From Allobosea sp. OK403 (GTDB lineage: Bacteria > Pseudomonadota > Alphaproteobacteria > Rhizobiales > Beijerinckiaceae), in NCBI RefSeq assembly GCF_900113835.1, contig NZ_FOQV01000013.1, positions 62,001 to 126,000 on the forward strand: a stretch of DNA of 64,000 nt. Reading direction: 5' to 3'. Shown in pieces: positions 17,088 through 26,091 of this stretch. The stretch's first letter is position 1, and each line of letters begins with the position of its first letter. The notes beneath the pieces were generated by a model. That model was not told where the DNA came from. It saw only the letters and a list, made by a program, of their open reading frames with translations, and did not search any database. A program made the translations under genes and the position numbers.

Positions 17088-17732
17088 ATGACAATTGGGA
17101 TTATCGGTTCCGGCGCTCTCGGCTCGAACTTCGCACGCGCTCTCGCCAAAAAAGGGATATCGGCCACAATTTCTAACAAACGCGGGCCAGAGTCGCTGGC
17201 ATCGCTCGTGCAGGAAATCGGCCCATCCATCAAGGCGGGCACGGTCGAAGAGGCTGCAGGTGCGGATATCGTTCTTGCGGCCATACGCTGGACTGATGCC
17301 GAGAAGGTGTTGAGCAACCTGCCGTCCTGGAACGGGCGGATCGTTATCGATGGCACCAATCCGGTCGAATTCCTTGATCCGGACTCGCCCGATGCGAAAG
17401 ATCCTAACAATCCGCTGGCGGCCTACGGCATCAAAGCGGTTGATCTGAGGGGAAGATACTCAAGCGAGATCGTCAAGCAGTACGTGCCGGGTGCGCGGGT
17501 CGTAAAGGCGTTCAACCATAACGGCGTCGAGGTACTCCTCGAGCCAGAAGTGGCTGGTGGCCAGCGGGTGCTGTTTTATTCCGGCGACGACATCGCCGCA
17601 AAGGCCGAGGTCCGCAAGATCATTGAAGCCATCGGTTTCTTCCCGGTTGATCTCGGGTCTCTCGACGTCGGCGGACCGCTGGCATCACTGCCCTTCGGTT
17701 CTTTGTCGTCGCACAACTTCATCAAGATCTAG
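17088..17732 (+). CDS. NADPH-dependent F420 reductase-like / NAD(P)-binding protein
   Basis: 214-residue Rossmann protein related to archaeal F420:NADP oxidoreductase. It opens with IGIIGSGALGSNFARALAKKG (GxGxxG) and has SNKRGPESLA, the usual NADP-phosphate site, and VVKAFNHNG, a conserved family segment. The ATG at 17088 is preceded by CAGGAG. Bacterial members are often encoded next to Rrf2 regulators; their substrates are mostly unknown. Confidence 0.87.
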   Translation: MTIGIIGSGALGSNFARALAKKGISATISNKRGPESLASLVQEIGPSIKAGTVEEAAGADIVLAAIRWTDAEKVLSNLPSWNGRIVIDGTNPVEFLDPDSPDAKDPNNPLAAYGIKAVDLRGRYSSEIVKQYVPGARVVKAFNHNGVEVLLEPEVAGGQRVLFYSGDDIAAKAEVRKIIEAIGFFPVDLGSLDVGGPLASLPFGSLSSHNFIKI

Positions 17733-18212
17733 CCTAGTCGATGCGCTGTCAGACCGACAGCAATCCTTTGACGGCATGATGTTTGATGTTACCCCATTAT
17801 CGAATGAGATCTCGCTCGCTCGGCATGAGCACCACCAAGCATTTTCTCCCGTTCGGCTTCCGACTTAACTAGCGCGAAGGTTATCGCAGGCGCAGTCGGT
17901 GATGGCTGACTGGGCTATTACGCGAGAGCCCGAGCCACTTTGGTCGCCACAGAGGCCCCACGTGCAGCAGCTTGCCGCATAATACCAGCAATGGCCCGTT
18001 CTGACCCGCGATTGCGCTGCGATTGCGGGTCAAGCGCGCCTCGGCCTTCCTGTCGGCGACAGGTGACTACCGTCTTCTTCAGACAACCATCGGCTGCGCA
18101 CAAGCAGCTATAACGGCCGACAGATCCAGCACTCGGACGAGTCTGGAGCGTCGTCCGCGCTTCATCGCCGACAGCTGACAGCGTCTTTCCCTTGGCCCTG
18201 TCGGAGCGCTGC
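17733..18212. other. Non-coding region
   Basis: About 480 bases with no convincing gene. An imperfect inverted repeat GACCCGC / GCGGGTC (18003-18009 and 18025-18031) spans a repeated GCGATTGC-type sequence. No promoter or terminator with a clear partner gene was seen. Confidence 0.4.
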
Positions 18213-18843
18213 TCACATCTCCGACGCCGCGAGCTGCTCCGCGAGCCATTCGCGGAAGGCTTTGATCTTCGGCACGTTCGCCTTGGATTTCAGGAAGAGG
18301 AGATGGTGGCAGGTTAGTTTGACCCCGCGCATCGCAAAGGGAAGGACGAGGCGACCGGTATCGAGTTCGCGTTGGATCATCAATCGGCTCTCCAGGCCGA
18401 CGCCGATACCATCGACCGTCGCACCGATCGCCATGAAGGTCCGGTCGAAACGCGGACCTCTCCCGATCGGGACATCGGGCCCGCCCATCTCGTCGAGCCA
18501 GCGCCGCCAGCTGACGAGGTTGACCTCCGAAAAAATCAGGGTGTGCTCGCGCAGGTCGCCGATGCGCCTGATCGGCCTCGCGCCGTTGGCGACCTCGGGC
18601 GCGGCAAGCACGATGATCGTCTCCTCGGGGAACGAGACGACCTCGACGCCGGAGTCCGGAAAAACCGTCCCGTATCGGATGTCGAAATCCGCCTCTCCCG
18701 AGGTGAGATCGACGCGATCGACCGAAGCGTTCAAGCGGATGTCGACATCCGGATGCAGCACGCTGTAACGCGCTAGGCGCGGCATCAGCCATTGCGTTGC
18801 GAAGCTCGGGACGGAGTGGATCGTCAGGATATCGGCTCGCCCC
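18213..18843 (-). pseudogene. LysR regulator lacking its DNA-binding domain (GcvA type)
   Basis: The minus strand encodes the complete effector domain of a GcvA-type LysR protein (ILTIHSVPSFATQWLMPRL; FDIRYGTVFPDSGVEV; MIQRELDTGRLVLPF; FREWLAEQL) but no N-terminal helix-turn-helix of about 90 residues. The missing end is replaced at about 18843 by an AbiEii-toxin fragment on the other strand, so a rearrangement removed its start. It cannot work as a DNA-binding regulator. Confidence 0.75.
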
Positions 18844-19512
18844 AAGGGCGGGACCAGTCTCGGCAAGGCCTACGGGGAAGCGCTCGACATTCTGGTCGTC
18901 GGCTGCACGAGCGTATTCGACACCAGTGGCGGCTATGTCGAGGCAGCGGTGCGCATCGAAGGCGGCGCGCGTCCCGATCCACTTCCCGCGGAGCCTCGGG
19001 AGATCGTGCCCTACATCGCATCGGAGATGAAACCAGGACTCGATCTCACTGTCCGCGGCGTGACCACGGTCAAGCCCGAACGGACTTTTTGGGAGAAGGT
19101 CTTGATCCTCCATGCAATGACCGAGATGACCGAGAAGCGAAGGCTTGAGGCAAGCCCGGAGCGGAAGGCTCCCGATCTCAATCGATACTCGCGCCACTAC
19201 TATGACGTACACCAGATCTGGACACATCCCGACTATGGTGCCGCAACCGCATCCATGCTCGACCTCGCCGAAGCCGCCCGACGACATAAGGAGCTGATGT
19301 TTCGCGCGCCCGACCATCGGTATGATCGCGCCGTGCCAGGCAGTTATCGGCTCGTACCGACCGAAGCCATGCGCAAGAATCTGGCTACCGACTATGATCG
19401 TATGTCCGCCATGATCTTCGGAACACCGCCTGCCTTCGACGATGTCATGGCGAGCATCGAAGCGCTTGAGCAGCATCTCAACGCTGCACGCCAACTACTA
19501 CCGATTGAGTAG
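18844..19512 (+). pseudogene. AbiEii-type nucleotidyltransferase toxin remnant
   Basis: The plus-strand frame opens at the junction with KGGTSLGKAYG, the nucleotidyltransferase motif of AbiEii toxins, but the following SEDIDI aspartates are absent; instead it runs on as EALDILVVGC. It resumes family similarity with VRIEGGARPDP, VTTVKPERTFWEKVLILHA and HYYDVHQIW. So the start and the catalytic Asp residues have been lost by deletion. The frame is otherwise open to the stop at 19512. An intact AbiE pair lies 5 kb away (24324-25857) and shares the GGTSL motif but is not a close copy. Confidence 0.72.
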
Positions 19513-19551
19513 CTCGAGCATAACCGCGTAAAGCGGTGAAAGGCTCACGGT

Positions 19552-21102
19552 TCAGGCTCTCCGTGCGAGCGGAATGGCTGGCGTCGCGATCGCGTGCGCC
19601 GCCGCGAGTGCCTCGTCGAGGCGCAAGGTCGCGCGCAGGCCAATTGCGGCACGCTGCGGAAAATCGGTCCGGTGATGAGCGCCCCGGCTCTCCTCGCGCC
19701 GCAGCGCCGCGATCGCCATCATCAGGCCGATCGCGGCGGGATCGGCGGCGGGCCCCTGACACGCAGCGAGCGGCAGCAGCGCTCGCGCGGCATCTTCGAG
19801 CCCGGCACGATCACGCAGCACACCGAGACCGTTCGACAGGATCGGCCGCACGCGCGACGGATCGGGAGACGGCGCAAGAACGGGCGTGACGATCCGGCGG
19901 GGACGGTGTGCAGCCGCCCCGCCGACGCTCTCTGCGACCCAGGCGGCGCAAACGGCGGCTTCGGTGAGCGAATTGCTGGCCAGTCGGTTGGCGCCGTGCA
20001 GACCGGTACAGGCCACCTCGCCACAGGCCCAGAGCCCCGCGACGGAACTGCGGCCGGAAGCATCCACGGCGATGCCGCCCATGTGATAATGCGCCGCCGG
20101 CCGGATCGGGATCGGCTGCGTCGCCGGGTCGATACCCGCCGCCCCGCAGAAGGCCGCGATCGCCGGGAAGCGTCGCGCAAAGCCGCTGCCGAGCGCCTGG
20201 CGCGCATCGAGGAAGACGCGATGGCCGTCGTCGAGATGGCGCCAGACACGGCGCGCCACGACGTCGCGGGCGGCGAGTTCCGCGCCCGGCTCATTCGCCA
20301 TGAAGCGATCGCCCGCCTCATCGATCAGCGTCGCGCCTTCGCCGCGCACCGCTTCGCTGACCAGCTTCATCGGGCGAACCGGACCGTCGAGCGCGGTCGG
20401 ATGGAACTGAACGAATTCGAGATCGGCGAGTTCAGCACCAGCCCGCGCCGCAAGGGCCAGCCCCTGCCCGAACGAACCAGCCGGATTGGTGCTGTCGCGA
20501 AACAAGCCGCCGATGCCGCCCGTGGCGATGACCACGCGGCACGTGCCGAGCATGATCGGCCGGTTCAACGCGTCGCAGCCGAGCACGCCGACGACCGCAT
20601 TGTCCTCGACCAGCAGCCGGCGCGCCTCGACGCCCTCCAGGATCGTGATCGACGGCGTCAGCCGCGCGGCCTGCGCCAAAGCGCGCATGAGCTCGCGGCC
20701 TGTGCCGTCGCCGGCCGCATGGATGATGCGACGGCGGCTATGGGCGGCCTCCAGTCCAAGACGCAGCGCTCCGTCCGGCGCGCGATCGAACCTGACGCCG
20801 TATCGCACCAGAGCCTCGATCGCCGCAGGCGCAGCCTGCACGACCTGGCCAGCGATGGCGCCGTCGCAGAGCCCGTCACCCGCGGCAAGCGTGTCGGCGC
20901 GATGCAGAGCGGGGCTGTCGTCGTCACCCATGCTGGCCGCAAGGCCGCCCTGCGCCCAGGCGCTCGATGCCTCAGTTTCCAGCGGCGCTTTCGACAGAAG
21001 CAACACAGGCTCCGGGGCCAGATGCAGCGCCGTCAACAGCCCCGCAAGGCCGCCGCCGATGATGACGGGGCGGTCCTGCAGATCGTGCGGACGCGGCATC
21101 AT
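19552..21102 (-). CDS. nadB: L-aspartate oxidase
   Basis: Flavoprotein of 516 residues (515 from the second ATG) that oxidises L-aspartate to iminoaspartate, the first step of de novo NAD synthesis. The FAD-binding start VIIGGGLAGLLTAL, SSAWAQGGLAA, the active-site HPTAL, and the C-terminal ACGEVACTGLHGANRLASNS are all present. The ATG overlaps the nadA stop by four bases, so nadA and nadB are translationally coupled. No nadC follows, although it usually completes this operon; it would have to be elsewhere. Confidence 0.93.
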   Translation of the reverse strand: MMPRPHDLQDRPVIIGGGLAGLLTALHLAPEPVLLLSKAPLETEASSAWAQGGLAASMGDDDSPALHRADTLAAGDGLCDGAIAGQVVQAAPAAIEALVRYGVRFDRAPDGALRLGLEAAHSRRRIIHAAGDGTGRELMRALAQAARLTPSITILEGVEARRLLVEDNAVVGVLGCDALNRPIMLGTCRVVIATGGIGGLFRDSTNPAGSFGQGLALAARAGAELADLEFVQFHPTALDGPVRPMKLVSEAVRGEGATLIDEAGDRFMANEPGAELAARDVVARRVWRHLDDGHRVFLDARQALGSGFARRFPAIAAFCGAAGIDPATQPIPIRPAAHYHMGGIAVDASGRSSVAGLWACGEVACTGLHGANRLASNSLTEAAVCAAWVAESVGGAAAHRPRRIVTPVLAPSPDPSRVRPILSNGLGVLRDRAGLEDAARALLPLAACQGPAADPAAIGLMMAIAALRREESRGAHHRTDFPQRAAIGLRATLRLDEALAAAHAIATPAIPLARRA

Positions 21103-22082
21103 ACCGCCAGCATCCGCTCAACCGCCCGGCGCGCGCCTTTGGCGATGGCCGGATCGATCGAGACGACGTGCCGGTTCTCCTCCAACGCGCGGCGGATGTT
21201 CTTGAGGGTGATCCGCTTCATATGCGGGCAGAGATTGCAGGGGCGGATGAAGTCGACCTCGGGGTGCAGCACGGCGACATTGTCGCTCATCGAGCACTCC
21301 GTCATCAGCACGACGCGCGGCGGCTTCCGCGCCGCGACATAGTCCGACATGGCCGCCGTCGAGCCGGAAAAATCGGCCACGGCGACCACCTCCGGCGGAC
21401 ATTCGGGATGGGCCAGGACGATCACGCCCGGATGGTCCTCGCGCAATTGCCGGATGTCCTCGGGCGTGAAGCGCTCATGCACTTCGCAATGGCCTCTCCA
21501 GGCTATGATCTCGACATCGGTCTCGGCGGCGATGTTCTGCGCCAGATACTCGTCCGGAAGCATGATCACGCGCCCGACTCCGAGCGATTCCACCACCGCC
21601 CGCGCATTGCCCGAGGTGCAGCAGATGTCGGATTCCGCCTTCACCGCGGCGGAGGTGTTGACATAGGTCACGATCGGAACGCCGGGATAGCGCTGGCGCA
21701 TCAGGCGCACATCCGCGGCAGTGATCGAATCCGCAAGCGAGCAGCCCGCTTCAAGATCCGGGATCAGTACGGTCTTGTCCGGGTTCAGCAACTTGGCCGT
21801 CTCTGCCATGAAATGGACGCCGGCGAGCACGATCACATCGGCCTCGACCGCCATGGCCTTGCGCGCGAGCGCAAGGCTGTCGCCGACCAGATCGGCGACG
21901 CAGTGGAAGATCTCCGGCGTCTGGTAGTTATGCGCCAGGATGACGGCGTTGCGGCTGCGCTTCAGTTCTAGGATGGCGTCGACATCGTCGGCGAAGGCGG
22001 GCCATTCGACGGCCGGGATGACCCGGCGAACGCGGTCATACAGGGGGGCAGTGCGCGACAGGGCGGTGGAATGCGCGGCCAT
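21099..22082 (-). CDS. nadA: Quinolinate synthase A
   Basis: 327-residue 4Fe-4S enzyme condensing iminoaspartate with dihydroxyacetone phosphate to quinolinate. The three cluster cysteines lie in ICCTSGNA or nearby EAGCSLAD, GHCEVHERF and CNLCPHMKR; AHNYQTPEI and HPECPPEV are hallmark segments. The ATG at 22082 is chosen because an upstream ATG at 22115 lies in the operator region and adds 11 non-conserved residues. It is the first gene after the NadQ-type regulator and starts right next to the repeat-rich site at 22099-22137. Confidence 0.93.
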   Translation of the reverse strand: MAAHSTALSRTAPLYDRVRRVIPAVEWPAFADDVDAILELKRSRNAVILAHNYQTPEIFHCVADLVGDSLALARKAMAVEADVIVLAGVHFMAETAKLLNPDKTVLIPDLEAGCSLADSITAADVRLMRQRYPGVPIVTYVNTSAAVKAESDICCTSGNARAVVESLGVGRVIMLPDEYLAQNIAAETDVEIIAWRGHCEVHERFTPEDIRQLREDHPGVIVLAHPECPPEVVAVADFSGSTAAMSDYVAARKPPRVVLMTECSMSDNVAVLHPEVDFIRPCNLCPHMKRITLKNIRRALEENRHVVSIDPAIAKGARRAVERMLAV

Positions 22083-22098
22083 CGTATATACTCCAATT

Positions 22099-22137
22099 GA
22101 GCATAAGATGAGCATATGCTTACCCTGAGCATAAGGC
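22099..22137. promoter_or_regulatory. Repeat-rich operator upstream of nadA (putative NadQ site)
   Basis: Three copies of GAGCATA lie at 22099-22105, 22110-22116 and 22127-22133; the middle one forms the perfect palindrome AGCATATGCT (22111-22120). The block starts 17 bases before the nadA ATG and follows the nadQ stop, exactly where a NadQ repressor should act. NadQ control of nad genes in Rhizobiales is known; assignment of this motif is inference from position and repetition. Confidence 0.6.
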
Positions 22138-22140
22138 TTG

Positions 22141-23124
22141 TCAAGCGCGAATGAGCGGAAGCTTCGTGCCGGCGGCGGCGCGCTCGGCGAGTACCGCGTA
22201 GCGGAACCGGAACAGCTTGGCCGGCCGGCCGCCGGTATCGGATGCGGTCGCGCCCGTTTCCTCGACCAGCTCCTGCTGCTCGATCAGCCGCCGGAAATTC
22301 TGCTTGTGCACCAGCCGGCCCGCCAGGGCCTCGACCGTGCGCTGGAGCTGCAGCAGCGTGAAGGCCGGCTGCATCAGCTCGAAAACCACCGGGCGATATT
22401 TGATCTTGGCACGCAGCCGCGCGATACCCGTGGCGAGGATGCGGCGATGATCGGCCGCCATGGCGCGACCCGGCACGGGAGACCTGCCGCCCGCCAGCCC
22501 TTCGCCCAGTCCCTCCGGAACAATCGCGGCTTCGTAGAGCAATTCATAGCGCTGCAGGACGAACTCCTCGTTCCAGCTGCTGCCCTCGAGCCCGAAGGCG
22601 AAGGCGACGCGGCGCCAACGCTCCTCGCGCAGGCCCGCCCCGCCGGCTGCCTGCGCCCATTCGCGCAATCTCGGCGTCAAGAGATCGGCGATCAGTGACG
22701 GCGCGCCGGTGCGATGATCCTCCCAGGGAAAGTAGTCGTACCAGTCGCGCCATCCTGCTTCCCGCACGCCATCGCGCTGCGCCTCGCGGGTCAGGCCGAG
22801 ATAGCTGATCGAGATCACGCGCTGCGCGGCTTCGCTTTCGGCCCTGTCGCGATCGGCAAATGTATAGAGCTGCTCGACATAGCCGAGGGGGTGATGGGTC
22901 TGCTCCTCGACCCAGGCGCGCAGGCCGGTTTGCAGCGAGCGGTGACCGAGCTCGAACGGTCCAGACGGCAGCGCGTTCCCGTCCTGGATGGTGAGGGCCA
23001 GAGGCGCGCCATTCGTCACGGCGACCAGAACAGCGATCAGATCGGCCGCGATGCCTCCCGCGGGAATAGCCTTGGCTGCTGGCTTCACTAGACGCCCCTC
23101 ATATCGTCGCGGCGGTCGCTGCAT
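22141..23124 (-). CDS. nadQ: NadQ-type regulator of NAD synthesis (Nudix-like + winged helix)
   Basis: 327-residue protein encoded immediately upstream of nadA. The N-terminal part (LIAVLVAVTNGAPLALTIQDG; GHRSLQTGLRAWVEEQT; VEQLYTFADRDR; ISISYLGLTRE) is a Nudix-fold domain without the catalytic Nudix box, and the C-terminal part (FELMQPAFTLLQLQRTVEALAG; KQNFRRLIEQQELVEET; GRPAKLFRFR) is the NrtR-like winged helix. This architecture and position match NadQ, the alphaproteobacterial repressor of de novo NAD genes. It likely binds the GAGCATA repeats and responds to a NAD-related metabolite. Confidence 0.85.
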   Translation of the reverse strand: MQRPPRRYEGRLVKPAAKAIPAGGIAADLIAVLVAVTNGAPLALTIQDGNALPSGPFELGHRSLQTGLRAWVEEQTHHPLGYVEQLYTFADRDRAESEAAQRVISISYLGLTREAQRDGVREAGWRDWYDYFPWEDHRTGAPSLIADLLTPRLREWAQAAGGAGLREERWRRVAFAFGLEGSSWNEEFVLQRYELLYEAAIVPEGLGEGLAGGRSPVPGRAMAADHRRILATGIARLRAKIKYRPVVFELMQPAFTLLQLQRTVEALAGRLVHKQNFRRLIEQQELVEETGATASDTGGRPAKLFRFRYAVLAERAAAGTKLPLIRA

Positions 23125-23256
23125 GGTTCAGAGAGCGCATTGGCGGTGAGCCGTCCAATCCCGCGCGATCGGGGCGCGGATCGAATTGGATGAAATGGCA
23201 TTAGGGCCCGGTCGCGAGCGCAATGCGCTCGCGACAAAGCGGCGGCATAGGGCCCG

Positions 23257-23733
23257 TTAAACTGGCGCCTTGGCCTTCGTCACACGCTTCGCTCTGGTTG
23301 GCTTAACCGGCTCGGGGGCCGGGACTGGGGCCGCCGCTGGCTTGCGCCCAAGCCCAATCGATTTTGCCAATACTGACCGCGCCTCGGCATAGCTGGGAGC
23401 GACCATCGGGTAGTCGGCTGGCAAGCCCCATTTTACGCGGTACTCTTGCGGCGTCAGCCCATATTTATTCCCGATATGACGCTTCAGCGATTTGAATTTC
23501 TGGCCATCTTCCAGGCAAATCAGGAAGTCCGGGGTGATCGATTTCTTGATCGAGACAGCGGGCACGAGCGGCTCAGCCGGCGCGGCGGCCGGCGCGCTGC
23601 CGAGCTTCGCCAGCGCGGAATGAGTGCTGGCGATGAGGCCGATTACGTCTATGGCAGGAACATTATTGTGGCTCACATAGGCCGCGACGATAGAAGCTGT
23701 CAGTTCCAGTAGCTCTTCATGATTCTCGGACAT
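23257..23733 (-). CDS. MucR/Ros-family zinc-finger regulator (copy 1)
   Basis: 158-residue regulator of the MucR/Ros family, which binds AT-rich target DNA in alphaproteobacteria and silences acquired genes and exopolysaccharide loci. LLELTASIVAAYVSHNNV is the N-terminal oligomerisation region, and ICLEDGQKFKSLKRHIGNKYGLTPQEYR is the zinc-finger/DNA-recognition part (split here for length: ICLEDGQKFKSLKRH, then GLTPQEYRVKWGLP). The tail is long, Ala/Pro/Lys-rich and probably disordered. ATG 23733 has GGAA nearby and matches the family start MSEN. A second copy lies at 41755-42216. Confidence 0.9.
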   Translation of the reverse strand: MSENHEELLELTASIVAAYVSHNNVPAIDVIGLIASTHSALAKLGSAPAAAPAEPLVPAVSIKKSITPDFLICLEDGQKFKSLKRHIGNKYGLTPQEYRVKWGLPADYPMVAPSYAEARSVLAKSIGLGRKPAAAPVPAPEPVKPTRAKRVTKAKAPV

Positions 23734-23852
23734 TCGGATTCCTGGGTCTAAGAAGATGGCAGACGCTAACACACGGCGCCGAAGCAGAGACGGGCTCTGC
23801 AAGGAAGTGCATGTGATTAGCGTCCAGATCCGGACGTGCGCAAGCAATCTTA

Positions 23853-24245
23853 CTATCGTTGCAGGCGTGCAGTCAGTTCATGAATCCTAGCACCCGGGCA
23901 CACCCGCCGCGCGATCTCGCAAAGATGCGGATGATGCGTCAGGTAGATCACCTGCCCCATCTCACCGAAGAGCCGGAACGCCTCCTCGGCCCGGAAATCA
24001 TCAAAGGTCTCCATGATGTCGTCGGCAATGAACGGAACCGGCTGCCGAGAGGCGACGAATTCGTAATATCCGGCGACGCGCAGCGCGAGATAGAGCTGGA
24101 AGCGTGTGCCTTTCGATAGCTCCGCGACTTCATTTGACCCACCGCCGGCTGCGAGCGCGATCAGGATCTCGCCGTCCTTCTCAGGCTGGGCGGCGAGCCC
24201 GGTATACGCGCCACGGCTGATCGTCGCGAAGACCTCTCTCACCAC
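23853..24245 (-). pseudogene. YhaN/SMC-like ATPase, C-terminal fragment
   Basis: 130 residues matching only the C-terminal lobe of large YhaN-type (Rad50-like) AAA proteins: a signature-like ELSKGTRFQLYLALRVA, Walker B-like VPFIADDIMETFDD, and the switch-histidine region VIYLTHHPHLCEIA. The N-terminal Walker A lobe and coiled coil (normally several hundred residues) are absent; the sequence ends at the AbiE cassette, which probably replaced it. It cannot bind ATP alone and is best treated as a remnant. Confidence 0.7.
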
Positions 24246-24323
24246 ACGGCAGCCTCATCGGTCTTTGCATGGATTTTTAATGACATTCCTTGCAAATTGA
24301 CCGCGGAGGCCTAGATTGTAGCC

Positions 24324-24920
24324 ATGAGCAAGTTCGATCAGTTCAAGGCCAAGCTCCGACCCGGGCAGACCTACCGCCGGGCGGATCTGGTCCAATGGTC
24401 GACGGCGGTGGATCGTCACCTCAAGGAAGCGGTGCAGGCCGGCGTCCTCACCAAGCTCGCCGGCGGCCTCTACTACGCGCCCAAAGAGACCGTCTTCGGA
24501 AAGGCGCCTCCCCAAGACGACATCCTCGTGGCCACCTTCCTTAAAGGCGGCCCGTTCCTGCTGGCCTCGCCGAACGCCTACAATGCGCTCGGCGTCGGCA
24601 CGACCCAGCTCCACAACAAGACCGTGGTTTATAACCACAAGCGCCATGGCAAGTTCGCGCTGGGCGGACGCACATATGATTTTCGGATGAAGCCCGCCTT
24701 CCCGAAGAAGCTCACCGCTGAGTTTCTGATGGTCGATCTGGTCAACAACCTCGACCAGCTCGGAGAGAGCGCCGAAGAGGTGCTCGAGCGCGTCAAGGCG
24801 CGCCTGGCTGCCAGTGACCGAGCCCGGGTGAAGAAGGCCGCGCAGTCCTACGGCTCCGAGCGGGCCAAGAAGTTCTTCGCCCGCGCTCTGGCCGAGGTGG
24901 GGACCCAGGATGCCGCGTGA
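24324..24920 (+). CDS. AbiEi-type antitoxin
   Basis: 198-residue putative antitoxin and autoregulator of a type IV AbiE toxin-antitoxin system. The N-terminal winged helix is visible as GQTYRRADLVQWSTAVDRHL, VLTKLAGGLYYAPKETVFG, followed by a C-terminal domain with LASPNAYNALGVGTTQLHN and FRMKPAFPKKLTAEFLMVDLVNN. It overlaps the toxin gene by 11 bases. In AbiE systems the antitoxin does not contact the toxin but counteracts it and represses the operon. Such systems stabilise plasmids and can abort phage infection. Confidence 0.85.
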   Translation: MSKFDQFKAKLRPGQTYRRADLVQWSTAVDRHLKEAVQAGVLTKLAGGLYYAPKETVFGKAPPQDDILVATFLKGGPFLLASPNAYNALGVGTTQLHNKTVVYNHKRHGKFALGGRTYDFRMKPAFPKKLTAEFLMVDLVNNLDQLGESAEEVLERVKARLAASDRARVKKAAQSYGSERAKKFFARALAEVGTQDAA

Positions 24921-25857
24921 TTTCCTACACAATCATCCACAGTTCGCCGACCTGATCCGGATCGTCGCCGACGACCAGGGCATCGCGCCGGCCTTGGTCG
25001 AGAAGGACTATTGGATCATGCAGAGCCTTTACGGCCTGCAGCAACTTGGCATGACGTTCGAGCTGAAGGGCGGCACGTCGCTGTCCAAGGGCTATGGTCT
25101 GATCAGCCGGTTCTCGGAAGACATCGACATCCGCATCGAGCCTCCCGCCAATCCAGCGGTGATGATCGGCCGCAACCACGACAAACCGGCCCACGTCCGA
25201 AGCCGCAAGGATTTCTATGATCGCCTGGCGCAGACCATCGCCATCGACGGGATCACATCCGTCGAGCGGGACGCGGCGTTCGATGACCCCCGCCAATATC
25301 GCAGCGCGGGCATTCGCCTGACCTATGCCAGCATCAATGGATCGATCGAGGGCCTTAAGGACGGGGTCTTGCTCGAAGTCGGCTTCGACGATGTTGCGCC
25401 CAACGAGGCGCGAGACATCAGCTCGTGGGCCTATGACTTCGCCGCCAGCCGGGTCGAGATCATCGACAACCGCGCCCGGGGCGTCGCCTGCTACCACCCA
25501 GGCCATACGCTCGTTGAAAAGCTGCAGGCGATCTCGACCAAGTTCCGCCAGCAGCAAGAGACCGGCGCGTTCCCGCCCAACTTCATGCGCCACTACTACG
25601 ACGTCTATTCCCTGCTCCAGGACCCGACCGTGCAGGCGTTCGTCGGCACGCAGGACTACCTCCACCATAAGGCAAAGCGCTTTCCCAAGGCGGACAACCC
25701 GGTGATCATCGAGAACGAGGCCTTCGTCCTGAGCGACCCCGCGACCCGCGCCACCCTGCAGAAGGCCTATGCCGCGTCGGGCGCGCTCTATTTCCGCGGC
25801 CAGCCGGCCTTCGACGGCATCCTGGCTGAAATCGCCAAGTGGGCGCCCAAACTGTAA
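24910..25857 (+). CDS. AbiEii-type nucleotidyltransferase toxin
   Basis: 315-residue nucleotidyltransferase. The catalytic pattern is intact: LKGGTSLSKGYGLISRFSED then IDIRIEP gives the GGTSL-x-D-x-D signature, and later conserved parts include HTLVEKLQAISTKFR and RHYYDVYSLL. AbiEii enzymes transfer nucleotides to tRNA acceptor ends or otherwise halt growth. It is coupled to the upstream AbiEi gene. It is a complete pair, unlike the fragment at 18844-19512. Confidence 0.87.
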   Translation: MPRDFLHNHPQFADLIRIVADDQGIAPALVEKDYWIMQSLYGLQQLGMTFELKGGTSLSKGYGLISRFSEDIDIRIEPPANPAVMIGRNHDKPAHVRSRKDFYDRLAQTIAIDGITSVERDAAFDDPRQYRSAGIRLTYASINGSIEGLKDGVLLEVGFDDVAPNEARDISSWAYDFAASRVEIIDNRARGVACYHPGHTLVEKLQAISTKFRQQQETGAFPPNFMRHYYDVYSLLQDPTVQAFVGTQDYLHHKAKRFPKADNPVIIENEAFVLSDPATRATLQKAYAASGALYFRGQPAFDGILAEIAKWAPKL

Positions 25858-26091
25858 TTCAGCAGACTTTCGCTGCCATCAGGTCTCGGCCATCGCTTCG
25901 CCGAGCGCCAAGGCTTTAAGCAACTCGATCGTCACGGACGGTCCGCCGCAGCGTCGACACCAACAACCCTAACTCATTCAGGCCCCCACCAACTATCTCA
26001 ACCGTCGACAACCTGGCCGCGTGACGGACACACTCCACACGGCTAAGCTCCAGAAAACTCTGCCGAGTTACAACGGCGACTGTGGGGGGCT

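Noticed and set aside
18079..19494. Long minus-strand frame of 471 residues
   Set aside because: It runs antisense to the AbiEii remnant and out of frame with the LysR fragment; composition is the usual GC-rich shadow.
19594..21342. 582-residue plus-strand frame across nadB
   Set aside because: It is the antisense of the clearly conserved nadB gene and has no domain or membrane pattern.
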